A DNA stretch of 64,000 bases from Cytobacillus oceanisediminis (GCF_004366035.1 NZ_SOEE01000004.1:382007-446006), one strand, 5' to 3'; counted from the first letter of the stretch, positions 1-8,156 are shown. Made by a program: numbers and translations. Notes: generated by a model from the sequence alone, not told the origin.

Positions 1-156
1 ATTAGAGCAAAATACGGATGCAACATTGTAGGAATTCAAAAAGGGAAAGATATTATTGTGTCACCATCAGCAGAAGAAGTTATCCAAAAGGGCGATATAC
101 TAATTGTTATGGGGCATAACTCTGATATTAACCGATTTGAGAAAGAAGGAGTATAG
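1..156 (+). CDS. ktrA: KtrA-type potassium uptake regulatory subunit, C-terminal end (partial)
   Basis: The window opens inside a reading frame that ends with TAG at 154-156 and encodes about 51 residues. The residues fit the end of a TrkA-C (RCK C-terminal) domain: a GCNIVGIQKG strand followed by a GDILIVMGH strand, typical of the cytosolic gating ring of Ktr/Trk channels that binds ATP/ADP and controls K+ uptake. The next gene is a TrkH/KtrB-type membrane subunit that begins two bases after this stop, so the two are translationally linked, as expected for ktrAB. The N-terminal Rossmann domain lies outside the window, so the paralogue assignment (KtrA rather than KtrC) rests on the neighbour. 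Confidence 0.8.
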   Translation: MRAKYGCNIVGIQKGKDIIVSPSAEEVIQKGDILIVMGHNSDINRFEKEGV

Positions 157-157
157 T

Positions 158-1480
158 GTGAAGCGCGGAATTATTAATCTCAACCCATCCCAGTTGCTTA
201 TCTTGGTATTTGCCGTATTTATCTCTTTAGGTACCATCTTGCTTAAATTGCCCTTTGCGACGACAGAGTCCATTAGATGGATTGATGCCTTATTCACTGC
301 TACTTCAGCCATGACGGTCACTGGACTCGTTGTAGTAGATACCGGAACAGCCTACACCTTATTTGGTGAAATTGTCATTGCTTCGTTAATCCAGGTGGGT
401 GGTTTAGGAATCATGTCATTTGCCGTTCTCATTTATATGATGCTTGGCAAAAAAATTGGCATCAAAGAACGATTGGTTGTGCAGCAGGCATTGAATCAAA
501 CATCCCTGGGAGGAGTTATCCAATTAGTTAAAAACTTATTTATCTTTTCGATAATAATTGAATTCATCGCAATGGCATTTTTGTCAGTGAGATGGGTGCC
601 TGAGTTAGGATGGGGAAAAGGATTATATAATAGTTTTTTTCATGCTATTTCAGCATTTAATAATGCCGGATTTGCTTTATGGCCAGACAGCCTAATGGGA
701 TATGTCGGAGATCCTGTTGTAAATATTGTGATTACTTTCTTATTTATAATCGGTGGTATTGGTTTTACAGTATTATCTGATTTATGGTATAAGAAGGAAT
801 TCAAAAAAATGAGTCTTCATTCAAAAATGATGGTTGTGGGTACATTTGTAATCAATATTGTTGCAATGTTAATTATATTTGTGTTGGAATATAGCAACCC
901 TAATACTCTTGGTGGCTTAAATTCCATAGGTGAAAAACTTTGGGCTTCTTATTTTCAGGCAGTTACACCTAGAACTGCAGGTTTTAATACATTAGATATT
1001 GCAGGCCTAGAAGAATCAACAATATTTTTGTTTCTTCTATTAATGTTTATAGGAGCCGGGAGTGCATCTACAGGTGGAGGAATTAAACTAACAACCTTCT
1101 TAGTCATTTTATTCTCGGTTATCACTTTTTTAAAAGGGAAAGAAAACATAGTATTAGGAAGAAGGTCAATTAGTCTTACAGTTGTTTTACGTTCTTTAGC
1201 CATCTCAACCATCGCATTATTTTTTATTTGTTTTGCAATTTTTATTCTAAATATTACAGAGGATGCACCATTTCTCATGGTTGTCTTTGAAGTAATTTCA
1301 GCATTTGGAACAGTTGGATTATCAATGGGACTAACAGGCTCACTAACCTTTATCGGGAAATTTGTTATCATTTTTATAATGTTCGTAGGGAAATTAGGTC
1401 CTCTTACATTGGCATTCTCACTTGCAAATCCTGAAAAAGCAAAAGTTAAGTATCCTAATGAAGAGATCCTTACAGGATAA
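158..1480 (+). CDS. ktrB: KtrB-type potassium transporter membrane subunit
   Basis: This gene encodes about 440 residues of a polytopic membrane protein of the TrkH/KtrB superfamily, the Na+- or K+-translocating subunit gated by the RCK subunit encoded just upstream. The filter-type segments are visible: TATSAMTVTGL near residue 45, SAFNNAGFAL, AVTPRTAGFNT and SAFGTVGLS, one per pseudo-repeat, each with the expected central glycine. The start is taken as GTG at 158 because an AGAAGGAG box ends about 7 bases earlier. An upstream in-frame ATG would overlap ktrA by over 50 bases and has no comparable site. The length matches KtrB (about 445 aa). A strong terminator follows, so ktrAB forms a complete unit. 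Confidence 0.9.
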   Translation: MKRGIINLNPSQLLILVFAVFISLGTILLKLPFATTESIRWIDALFTATSAMTVTGLVVVDTGTAYTLFGEIVIASLIQVGGLGIMSFAVLIYMMLGKKIGIKERLVVQQALNQTSLGGVIQLVKNLFIFSIIIEFIAMAFLSVRWVPELGWGKGLYNSFFHAISAFNNAGFALWPDSLMGYVGDPVVNIVITFLFIIGGIGFTVLSDLWYKKEFKKMSLHSKMMVVGTFVINIVAMLIIFVLEYSNPNTLGGLNSIGEKLWASYFQAVTPRTAGFNTLDIAGLEESTIFLFLLLMFIGAGSASTGGGIKLTTFLVILFSVITFLKGKENIVLGRRSISLTVVLRSLAISTIALFFICFAIFILNITEDAPFLMVVFEVISAFGTVGLSMGLTGSLTFIGKFVIIFIMFVGKLGPLTLAFSLANPEKAKVKYPNEEILTG

Positions 1481-1508
1481 AGTTTATACTTTTAAATAAA
1501 TGGGTGGA

Positions 1509-1556
1509 TTTTGCCCCGTTAGGTTAATCTTATTGACCTAACGGGGCAAAATTTCT
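1509..1556 (+). terminator. rho-independent terminator of ktrAB
   Basis: A 16-bp perfect inverted repeat (TTTTGCCCCGTTAGGT with its complement, arms 1509-1524 and 1536-1551) lies 30 bases after the ktrB stop and runs into a T-rich tail. Confidence 0.9.
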
Positions 1557-1604
1557 GTTATAAGTTTGTGAATTAATGATTTAAACAATCAGGTGATAAA
1601 TCCA

Positions 1605-1690
1605 AGATTAGCTGCTGATAAGGCAGCCTCTTTCTTCTTCGACAAACGGGGCAGGTTTGTTGAACAAGGAATGATATACTTTTGTTAAAA
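1605..1690 (+). repeat. intergenic repeat, copy A (hairpin plus ACAAACGGGGCAGG block)
   Basis: The stretch contains TTAGCTGCTGATAAGGCAGC (hairpin), then ACAAACGGGGCAGGTTTGTTGAACAAG, then an AT-rich promoter-like segment. The same order of elements recurs at 2350-2450, and a weaker hairpin-only version occurs near 2727-2760. Each copy separates two small genes. By eye this is a dispersed terminator-plus-promoter type repeat; its biological role is not evident from the sequence. Confidence 0.55.
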
Positions 1691-1710
1691 AGTAATTAGA
1701 GGTGGAAAAA

Positions 1711-2315
1711 ATGGAGCCATTTTGGGAAAGGGCTTATTTGGATGATGAAGTTGAGACATTCGGAAAGCCAAGCGAAGAAGTAATAAATGTAAGCAAACAT
1801 TTACATAGAAATTCAAAAATACTTGACCTGGGTTGTGGGGATGGAAGGCATGCAATCTATTTGGCAAGAATGGGACACATAGTGGATGCAATAGATATAT
1901 CAAAAGCAGGGATAGCCAAAGTTAACCGTATTAAAGAAAAACTCAATTTAACGAATTTAAGAGGATTTGTAAGAGATGCAACAAACTACTCGAGTTTAAC
2001 TGTACATATGATTTAATTATCTCACATGGACTATTTCATTTTATTGAAAGGAATAATTGGTCAAATATTATTCATCGTATGAAAAAAGGAACTCAAAAAG
2101 GTGGATACAACATTGTTACAGTTTTTACGGATGAGGTTGAAATACCAGAAGATTAAAAGCCCTATGTTAAAGGCATATTTCATGAGGGAGAATTAAAAAA
2201 GCTGTACTTTGATTGGACAATAGAAATGTACCGTTCTTATCAGTTCGAGGATGAACATGAAAATAATATTAGACACTGTCATGCAGTAAATAAGATTGTT
2301 GCAAGAAAGTTATAA
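1711..2315 (+). pseudogene. class I SAM-dependent methyltransferase (TehB-like), frameshifted and interrupted
   Basis: The 5' part reads as a Rossmann-fold methyltransferase: EPFWERAYLDDE at the start, then motif I LDLGCGDGRHAIYLA around residues 33-47 and the acidic VDAIDIS strand end. The frame breaks near 1992, where the product would end at VHMI. Reading on in the next frame recovers the family's continuation (YDLIISHGLFHF, then a KKGTQKGGYNIVTVF strand) down to TAA at 2313. This second part also carries an in-frame TAA at 2154. Two independent lesions make a working enzyme unlikely. The intact length of about 200 residues would fit tellurite-resistance-type methyltransferases. The start ATG has an AGAGGTGG box 6 bases upstream. 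The gene sits in a decayed accessory stretch between repeat copies A and B. Confidence 0.8.
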
Positions 2316-2349
2316 GTAGAACAATGGAGAAAAATTTGTTCTTATTCAA

Positions 2350-2450
2350 CTATTAAGATATTAGCTGCCAATAGGCGGCTATTTTTCTTACTTAACAAAC
2401 GGGCAGGTTTCTTCAACAAGAGTTGTGTTTTTGTGGTAAAATATAGGTAA
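2350..2450 (+). repeat. intergenic repeat, copy B
   Basis: Second copy of the element at 1605-1690: TTAGCTGCCAATAGGCGGC hairpin, CTTAACAAACGGGCAGGTTT, TTCAACAAGAG, then a promoter-like AT-rich tail leading to the small membrane gene at 2459. The order of elements and the spacing match copy A. Confidence 0.55.
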
Positions 2451-2458
2451 TTCTTTAA

Positions 2459-2674
2459 TTGAGAAAACCTGCTATTGATAATAAGGAGTTGATAAAAATT
2501 CCTAAGATTGCAATGAAACGATGTTTTGCATTAAGACTAGTGGGGTTTATGATTCTCCTGGCATTTGTTATTTTTAATGGTTTAGAAACAAAAAGTTTTA
2601 TCGCATTGTTGATAACACCTTTATTTTTCATAGGAATGCCTTGGTACAGTTATTTTAGAAAAGAACAAAGGTAA
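2459..2674 (+). CDS. small membrane protein of unknown function
   Basis: I do not recognise this protein. The longest frame gives 71 residues with two hydrophobic segments (GFMILLAFVIFNGL and FIALLITPLFFIGMPW) separated by a short polar turn and ending in a charged tail, so a two-helix membrane protein is expected. The start is uncertain. The TTG at 2459 has a weak upstream site, while a strong AAGGAGTTGAT box at 2483-2493 points to a start inside the frame (ATT at 2498 or ATG at 2513, the latter leaving 54 residues). The gene lies alone between repeat copies, so context gives no functional clue. Confidence 0.5.
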   Translation: MRKPAIDNKELIKIPKIAMKRCFALRLVGFMILLAFVIFNGLETKSFIALLITPLFFIGMPWYSYFRKEQR

Positions 2675-3225
2675 ATTTATTATTGGTTATGGTTTTTGTC
2701 TTATAGATAACGAATAGCTTGCCTTTAATAAGGGTTGCTGCGGCAGCTCTTTTCCTTTTTACACTAACGGTACAGCTGTCTTGTATAAAAAACATTAAAA
2801 AAGTTCAAATTTGTGAAAAAATGCACTTAAACAATAGGGTGCTTTAGTTGAATAAGAAATCAAAATGATCACAAGCAATAGATGTTGACGAATTGTTGAC
2901 GAAAACGGTCAACAATGGTCCATTTTAAATCTAAAGGGACAAACTTCATTCCTTCTAAAGCCTTGATATGTAAGAAATTTTCCATAATAACTTTATTGCT
3001 TCCGTGACTGTTTGCTACTTTGACAGGGTAGAGGTCGCTGGATAATTATAAATGTCCAAAACAAGCAAAATTGGGCTATTAAATGATTAAAAAAATCGTT
3101 CCGACCCCAAACCGACCCCAAATTTAGATAATTAATTTTTATGAATAAACAAATTGAATAAAATAAAAAGCGCGAAACCCTTGATCTACAAAAAATTCGC
3201 GCTTTTCTTTAATAACGTCCCAGGC
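2675..3225. other. gene-free decayed stretch, probable element scar
   Basis: No credible reading frame is seen from 2675 to the mreBH gene end at 3944. This first part holds a weak hairpin (GCTGCGGCAGC at 2728), the first 145-bp repeat copy (2892-3041), the tandem phrase CCGACCCCAAACCGACCCCA at 3101-3120, and a perfect inverted repeat AAAAGCGCGAA/TTCGCGCTTTT near 3169-3212. Such a GCGCGAA hairpin next to a tRNA-end fragment resembles the edge of an integrated element that has lost its genes. Confidence 0.5.
2892..3041 (+). repeat. 145-bp imperfect direct repeat, copy 1, beginning with a hairpin
   Basis: The copy starts with ATTGTTGAC-GAAAACG-GTCAACAAT, a 9-bp stem with a 7-base loop, and ends with GTAGAGGTCGCTGG. 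It aligns over its whole length with 3363-3508 at roughly 80% identity by eye. The outermost base pair differs between copies but stays complementary (A-T here, G-C in copy 2). Confidence 0.75.
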
Positions 3226-3263
3226 GAGATTCGAACTCACGACCTACAGCTTAGGAGGCAGTC
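3226..3263 (-). other. 3' fragment of a tRNA-Arg(CCT) gene (attachment-site remnant)
   Basis: On the minus strand the sequence reads GCCTCCTAAGCTGTAGGTCG, then GAGTTCGAATCTCGCCTGGGACG. That is the anticodon loop with CCT, the T-arm and the acceptor 3' strand of a Bacillus tRNA-Arg. The match stops within the anticodon stem and the 5' half is missing, so this is not a functional tRNA. Integrases commonly target tRNA 3' halves, and a lone 3' half is what an imprecisely lost or decayed element leaves. One T-arm base differs from the usual sequence (a CACGA where CGCGA is expected), consistent with lost function. Confidence 0.7.
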
Positions 3264-3362
3264 TATAATCTGTCATTAATTAACTTTACCATTAGAACAT
3301 CTTTATTAGGCAACTGTTATTATGTATTATTCAGGACTTGCAAGAGAGGTCTAAATTATGGG

Positions 3363-3530
3363 GTTGTTGACGAAAACGGTCAACAACTGTCCGTTTTAAA
3401 CTTACAAGAACATACTTCATTCCTGCTGAAGCCTTGATATGTAAGGATTTTCTATAATTACTTTATTGCTTCAGTGACTGTTTGCCACTTTGCAGGGAGA
3501 GGTCGGTGGTTCGATCCCAGCCGGAAGCAA
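3363..3530 (+). repeat. 145-bp imperfect direct repeat, copy 2, ending in a tRNA T-arm-like segment
   Basis: The copy begins GTTGTTGAC-GAAAACG-GTCAACAAC and runs parallel to copy 1 up to GAGAGGTCGGTGG. It then continues as GTTCGATCCCAGCC, which has the GTTCGATC signature of a tRNA T-loop and acceptor. This is a second tRNA-end fragment in the same region and supports repeated integration and decay here. Confidence 0.7.
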
Positions 3531-3730
3531 TTGGGTATTGGAAAGTCTGATTTAACTCTACCCACTTTTTGCCCATCTTTGCCCATATTTTCACTTCTTC
3601 ATATATCGAATAGAATGTAAAAATATCAATATATCAATGTTTGATTTCTTTTATTTTCTTCTATTATATAGTCTGATTACTCCACTTATGAAATGGAGAA
3701 AATGTTTAAGAGAGTAATGTATAAAAGAGC

Positions 3731-3766
3731 GACGCCGAACCAGAGTGGTTCGGCGTTTTTTAATTT
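3731..3766. terminator. bidirectional hairpin (ACGCCGAACCA/TGGTTCGGCGT)
   Basis: An 11-bp perfect stem with a GAG loop is followed by T6 on the plus strand and preceded by an A-rich segment, so it could stop transcription from either side. No gene is visible immediately upstream on the plus strand. Confidence 0.7.
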
Positions 3767-3906
3767 ATAGACGATAATTATGTTATGTAAACTAATCGGC
3801 GTTCCATCCCTAATTTTCTTTTTTAGCTCATTTCGCTCATAAAAAACTTTATTTCTACGATAAAAACCTTTTTTTTGCTCAAAACGTCACTATACCAAAC
3901 AAACAA

Positions 3907-3937
3907 AGCATCCATTTCGCGAAATGGATGCTTTTCT
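3907..3937. terminator. terminator of mreBH
   Basis: AAGCATCCATTT-CGCG-AAATGGATGCTT lies just beyond the mreBH stop, with A/T runs on both sides. It works for the minus-strand gene. Confidence 0.8.
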
Positions 3938-3943
3938 TATAGC

Positions 3944-4951
3944 TTATCTCACTGCTGTATGCAATTTATCAATAAATTTCAGGGCTTTTCCTGTTCCAAT
4001 CGCTACAGATTCAAGAGGGCTAGGTGCAAGATGTACAGGGACTACAATTTCCTGTGAAAGCCATTCCTGCATGCCGTTTAAAAGGGCACCGCCGCCGGAA
4101 AGGATCACACCGCGGTCTACGATGTCTCCGCTGAGTTCAGCCGGACTGTCCTCTAATGTTGCACGGATTGCTTCAAGAATGTGAAGCAATGATTCTTTGA
4201 TTGCATCACGGATTTCATATGAAGTTAGAGTAATCGTCTTAGGCAGGCCTGTAACAAGGTCTCGGCCGCGCACTTCCATTGTCAGTTCTTCGTGGTCAAC
4301 CAGCGCGTAGCCGATTTCCATTTTAATATGCTCGGCTGTTCTTTCTCCGATCAGGACGTTGTATTCTTTACGCACATATTGAATAATATCATCGTCAAGT
4401 CTGTCGCCGCCAATCCGGATGGAATTGCAGGCTACCACTCCGCCGAAAGAGATGATGGCTACTTCTGTTGAACCGCCGCCAATGTCAACAACCACGTTCG
4501 CGACAGGCTCATCGACAGGCATGCCTGAACCAATTGCTGCTGCTACAGGCTCTTCGATCAGATGTACTTTCTTCGCTCCTGCATTGCGGACAGCATCATG
4601 GATGGCTCTTCTTTCAACACTTGTCGAACCAGATGGCGTACAAACAACGACATTCGGCTTCCTGATTGCAAATCCGACTTTTTTCGATGCTTTTCGCATA
4701 ACCTGGCGAAGCATTTCAGTAGTGGTGTCATAGTCGGCAATAACCCCGTCTTTAAGCGGACGGATGGCAACGATGCGGCCTGGTGTTTTCCCGATCATTT
4801 CCTTTGCTTCTTTACCAACAGCTAACACTTTTTTCGTTTCTGTATCAATTGCTACAACAGAAGGTTCATTAAGGATAATGCCTTTTGTTTTGCTGTATAC
4901 AAGGATATTAGCAGTTCCTAAGTCAATTCCAATTTCAGATGTATTTAACAT
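3944..4951 (-). CDS. mreBH: MreBH, cell-shape actin homologue
   Basis: MreB-family proteins form membrane-associated filaments that guide peptidoglycan synthesis along the cylinder of rod-shaped cells. The actin-fold nucleotide motifs are clear: phosphate 1 [14 protein letters not shown] at the N-terminus, phosphate 2 [14 protein letters not shown] near residue 160, and adenosine motif [13 protein letters not shown] near residue 285. The start is taken at ATG 4951 because a GGGTGA box precedes it and because this gives exactly 335 residues, the length of B. subtilis MreBH. The N-terminal sequence also resembles MreBH more than MreB or Mbl. It is a single gene between hairpins, and no mreCD follows, which also fits MreBH rather than MreB. 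The in-frame ATG 21 bases further upstream lacks a good site. Confidence 0.93.
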   Translation of the reverse strand: MLNTSEIGIDLGTANILVYSKTKGIILNEPSVVAIDTETKKVLAVGKEAKEMIGKTPGRIVAIRPLKDGVIADYDTTTEMLRQVMRKASKKVGFAIRKPNVVVCTPSGSTSVERRAIHDAVRNAGAKKVHLIEEPVAAAIGSGMPVDEPVANVVVDIGGGSTEVAIISFGGVVACNSIRIGGDRLDDDIIQYVRKEYNVLIGERTAEHIKMEIGYALVDHEELTMEVRGRDLVTGLPKTITLTSYEIRDAIKESLLHILEAIRATLEDSPAELSGDIVDRGVILSGGGALLNGMQEWLSQEIVVPVHLAPSPLESVAIGTGKALKFIDKLHTAVR

Positions 4952-5226
4952 GAATTCTTCACCCAATTTCAAATTTATATTGTCACAATATAACCTTCTA
5001 ATAAATTAACATGATTTTGGGGGTTACCCTTTATTTGTTATGGAATCGTTAATAAAATGTAATTTTATAAGAAAATTTTAGGAAACTTGTCGAATAGGAA
5101 AGGTGAAACTTGTTCATAATGCATAAATGTTCTGTTTTTATAAAAAGAATGGTAAGATGATACCTGAAAAATTTTCCTGCTATATGGTAGGATAATAATT
5201 AGAATGGCAGTAAAGGCAGTGAACAG

Positions 5227-6189
5227 ATGAGTGAAAAAGAAAAGCTTGCAGTGCTGATTGGCCCTACAGCTGTTGGAAAAACAAAATTAAGCATCCTTCT
5301 GGCAAAAAGATTTAATGCCGAGATCATCAGCGGAGATTCTATGCAAATATATAAAAGCATGGATATCGGCACGGCAAAAATTAAAGAAGAAGAGATGGAA
5401 GGAATTCCGCATCATCTGATTGACATCAAAAATCCTGAAGACCCCTTTTCGGCTGCTGAATTTCAGGAACTGGTCCGCAGCAAAATCACAGAGATCACTT
5501 CAAGAGGCAAACTTCCAATGATTGTTGGAGGCACGGGATTGTATATTCAATCCGTTATTTATGATTACCAATTCTCTGATGCGCCTTCAGATGAGGAATT
5601 CAGAAAAACATTAGAGGATCGCGCCGAAAGGGAAGGGAACGATGCTCTTTTCAAGGAGCTTTTGGACATAGACCCTGAAAGTGCGGAAAAAATTCACCCC
5701 AATAACATTCGAAGAGTGGTCAGGGCATTGGAAATTTACCATTGCACAGGGAAAACGATGTCTCAGTATCAGGAGAATCAGGATCCAGCACTTCTTTATG
5801 ATACGGCGCTGATTGGGTTGACCATGGACCGGGATACCTTATATGAACGCATCAATCTCCGGGTTGAGATCATGATGAAGGAAGGCTTGCTTGAAGAGGT
5901 AAGAGCCCTATATGATCAGGGATTAAAGGATTGCCAGTCCATACAAGCCATCGGGTATAAAGAGCTGTATGAATACTTTAATGGACGTGTTTCTCTGGAG
6001 GATGCCGTAGTAAATCTGAAGCAAAATTCAAGAAGATATGCAAAAAGGCAGCTAACATGGTTTCGAAACAAGATGAATGTGGAATGGTTTGATATGTCCG
6101 ATACAGCCGGCCCTCATGAGTTTGAAAAAAAATTCGCTGAAATTTCTGCTCATATTGAAGGAAAGCTGAAAATAAAATCGAATACATAA
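5227..6189 (+). CDS. miaA: tRNA dimethylallyltransferase MiaA
   Basis: MiaA transfers a dimethylallyl group from DMAPP to N6 of A37 in tRNAs reading codons that start with U, which improves decoding. The 320-residue product has the P-loop IGPTAVGKTKLS at residues 11-22, the DSMQIYKSMDIGTAK segment that contacts the substrate tRNA, the GGTGLYIQS motif near residue 100, and the C-terminal RRYAKRQLTWFRN signature. Length and order match the family. The ribosome site is modest (GGCAG before ATG). The adjacent hfq starts 28 bases downstream, the conserved miaA-hfq arrangement. Confidence 0.97.
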   Translation: MSEKEKLAVLIGPTAVGKTKLSILLAKRFNAEIISGDSMQIYKSMDIGTAKIKEEEMEGIPHHLIDIKNPEDPFSAAEFQELVRSKITEITSRGKLPMIVGGTGLYIQSVIYDYQFSDAPSDEEFRKTLEDRAEREGNDALFKELLDIDPESAEKIHPNNIRRVVRALEIYHCTGKTMSQYQENQDPALLYDTALIGLTMDRDTLYERINLRVEIMMKEGLLEEVRALYDQGLKDCQSIQAIGYKELYEYFNGRVSLEDAVVNLKQNSRRYAKRQLTWFRNKMNVEWFDMSDTAGPHEFEKKFAEISAHIEGKLKIKSNT

Positions 6190-6216
6190 TGATAGAGATA
6201 AAAGAGGAGGATTATA

Positions 6217-6450
6217 ATGAAATCAGCAATCAATATTCAGGATCAGGTTCTTAATCAGCTACGCAAGGATAATATTAATTGTACTGTATTTTTGTTAAAT
6301 GGATTCCAAATTAGAGGCCAAATCAAAGGCTTTGATAATTTCACGGTATTATTCGAGTCAGAAGGCAAGCAGCAGCTCGTTTATAAGCATGCCATTTCTA
6401 CCTTCGTTCCACAGCGCAATGTTCAGCTGGATATGGAAAACCAGCAATAA
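6217..6450 (+). CDS. hfq: RNA chaperone Hfq
   Basis: Hfq is a hexameric Sm-like protein that binds A- and U-rich RNA. In Bacilli its role in sRNA pairing is weaker than in enterics. The 77-residue product shows Sm1 ([21 protein letters not shown], residues 25-45 approximately) and Sm2 with the diagnostic YKHAIST (residues 58-64). The AGAGGAGG box before ATG is strong. The gene follows miaA as one unit and is closed by a terminator. Confidence 0.97.
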   Translation: MKSAINIQDQVLNQLRKDNINCTVFLLNGFQIRGQIKGFDNFTVLFESEGKQQLVYKHAISTFVPQRNVQLDMENQQ

Positions 6451-6470
6451 TATAAAAGTTAACATTCAGA

Positions 6471-6506
6471 AGAAAAGCCCGCTTTAATTGAAGCGGGCTA
6501 TTTTCT
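6471..6506 (+). terminator. terminator of miaA-hfq
   Basis: AGCCCGCTT-TAATTG-AAGCGGGCT followed by ATTTTCTT. Confidence 0.85.
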
Positions 6507-6565
6507 TATGCAAAGACAACGCAAATATTTTTAATGAAATGGAGGTTGGCTGAATACATATAGAT

Positions 6566-6762
6566 ATGAGGGAGCCTGCCTGCTGGGCTTGTTTTCCATG
6601 AACAGGCAGAATGCTTCCAGGTATCGCAGCAACTAAAGCGGAGGAAAGCCCGAACAGGCGAAAATTTCACCTTATTTCTCGGGAAACCGCATGAACCGAC
6701 ACTCATGCATCAGTGATTGCTGAAACGCGAGGGAACTTGTCGGATTTTAGCCTAATAACCGT
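6566..6762 (+). ncRNA. possible structured RNA between hfq and spoVK
   Basis: About 200 bases without a reading frame but with several nested complementary segments. CTGCCTG pairs with CAGGCAG (6577/6603). CAGCAA near 6628 pairs with TTGCTG near 6717 as a possible closing helix. Inside it CCCGA pairs with TCGGG around a GGCGAAAATTTCACC hairpin, and CATGA pairs with TCATG around ACCGACAC. G+C is higher than in the flanks. The stretch GCGGAGGAAAGCCCGAACAG looks conserved-RNA-like, but I cannot match it to a known class. It could be an independent ncRNA or a long spoVK leader. The helices were found by eye only. Confidence 0.4.
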
Positions 6763-6843
6763 AATCTTGCGGATGCATATAGGCTTTTGTCACAACGATT
6801 ACTTCTATGCGTATACTGTGCTAAGAATGTGAGGTGATAGCTT

Positions 6844-7794
6844 TTGGACCAGCCGATTCGCCTGAAGAATAACGGACAGATCAGCATCGTGCTCAATTCA
6901 CAAAAGAGAAAAACATACACAAAAGAGCTTCCCGAATCCCAAGCGGCTCCAAAAGCCATTCCGCCTGAGCATACAGCTCTGAAAGAAATTGAAGAAGAAC
7001 TTGGCGCTCTTGTGGGAATGGAAGAGATGAAAAAAATGATAAAGGAGATCTATGCGTGGATTTATGTGAATAAAAAGCGGGAGGAAGCCGGTCTCAAAGC
7101 TGGAAAGCAGGCATTGCATATGATGTTCAAAGGCAATCCCGGCACCGGTAAGACTACGGTTGCCCGATTAATAGGCAAGCTTTTTCAAAAAATGAATGTA
7201 CTGTCAAAAGGTCATCTAATTGAAGCTGAGCGCGCTGATCTTGTCGGTGAATACATTGGTCATACCGCCCAGAAGACAAGGGATTTGGTGAAAAAAGCGA
7301 TAGGCGGGATCCTGTTCATCGATGAAGCATACTCCTTAGGAAGAGGAGGAGAAAAAGACTTTGGCAAGGAAGCCATTGACACTCTCGTTAAGCATATGGA
7401 AGACCGCCAGCATGAATTTATTCTTATACTGGCGGGCTACTCAAGAGAAATGAATCACTTCCTGACGCTGAATCCTGGCCTTCATTCCCGGTTCCCCCTA
7501 GTTGTTGACTTTCCTGACTATTCGATTGAGCAGCTGATGGAAATCGGGGAGCGGATGCTGAAGGAACGGGAATATACATTAAGCCACGAATCTGAAAAGA
7601 AACTGAGGGAGCACTTACACTTTGTGAAAAATAATCTCAGCCCAAACAGTTTTTCGAACGGGCGCTACATCCGAAATATCATTGAAAAATCAATCCGGAC
7701 ACAGGCCATGCGTCTATTATTGCAAAACTGCTATGACAAACATGATCTGATGACCATCAGAAGCAATGATTTGGTGTTTGAAGAAGCCGATTAA
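6844..7794 (+). CDS. spoVK: stage V sporulation protein K, AAA+ ATPase
   Basis: SpoVK is a CbxX/CfxQ-type AAA+ ATPase made in the mother cell and needed for spore maturation. The 316-residue protein has Walker A FKGNPGTGKTTVARL near residue 97, Walker B GILFIDEAYSL near residue 157, sensor 1 within ILAGYS, and an arginine finger region at LNPGLHSRFP. The start is TTG at 6844, 6 bases after a GAGGTGAT box. The position between hfq and hflX is the Bacillus order, although here a catabolic island separates spoVK from hflX. Confidence 0.93.
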   Translation: MDQPIRLKNNGQISIVLNSQKRKTYTKELPESQAAPKAIPPEHTALKEIEEELGALVGMEEMKKMIKEIYAWIYVNKKREEAGLKAGKQALHMMFKGNPGTGKTTVARLIGKLFQKMNVLSKGHLIEAERADLVGEYIGHTAQKTRDLVKKAIGGILFIDEAYSLGRGGEKDFGKEAIDTLVKHMEDRQHEFILILAGYSREMNHFLTLNPGLHSRFPLVVDFPDYSIEQLMEIGERMLKEREYTLSHESEKKLREHLHFVKNNLSPNSFSNGRYIRNIIEKSIRTQAMRLLLQNCYDKHDLMTIRSNDLVFEEAD

Positions 7795-7866
7795 GGGGAT
7801 ATTTAATAAAAAAAGACAGTGTCAAAGAACATTGGCATTGTTTTTTTACTGAAGGAGGAATATAAA

Positions 7867-8100
7867 ATGAACAATATTACGGTTTATACGACCAATACAT
7901 GTCCTTACTGTACGATGGTGAAGAATTTTCTGGATGAGCAAGGACTGGAGTATAAAGAGGTTAATGTGCAGAATGACCAGCGAGAGGCACAAAAACTGGT
8001 TGCAACCACTGGACAAATGGGAGTGCCGCAGATCAATGTGAATGGCAATTGGGTTATTGGCTTTGATCCAAATACGATAATGGCGAATGTGAAGCAATAA
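7867..8100 (+). CDS. glutaredoxin-family thiol-disulfide protein
   Basis: A 77-residue single thioredoxin-fold protein with the redox-active TCPYCTMV motif at residues 10-17, the cis-proline segment TGQMGVPQI near residue 49, and the GFDPNTI helix. NrdH/YosR-like glutaredoxins reduce ribonucleotide reductase or other disulfides. The start ATG at 7867 follows an AAGGAGG box, and a longer upstream in-frame ATG is not supported. It is a monocistronic gene with its own terminator. Confidence 0.9.
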   Translation: MNNITVYTTNTCPYCTMVKNFLDEQGLEYKEVNVQNDQREAQKLVATTGQMGVPQINVNGNWVIGFDPNTIMANVKQ

Positions 8101-8104
8101 TATA

Positions 8105-8142
8105 GAGGGGGCCTGCTCATGGTGGAGCAGGTCTTTTTTATG
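8105..8142 (+). terminator. terminator of the glutaredoxin gene
   Basis: GCCTGCTC-ATGGT-GGAGCAGGT followed by CTTTTTT. Confidence 0.85.
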
Positions 8143-8156
8143 GAATTGTGAACTCT

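Noticed and set aside
2154-2156. In-frame stop in the methyltransferase gene as possible recoding
   Set aside because: The codon is TAA, not TGA, and a separate frameshift lies upstream; simple decay explains both.
6600-6700. RNase P RNA-like GAGGAAAGCCC block
   Set aside because: The other conserved RNase P segments are absent and the element is only about 200 bases long; rnpB normally lies elsewhere.
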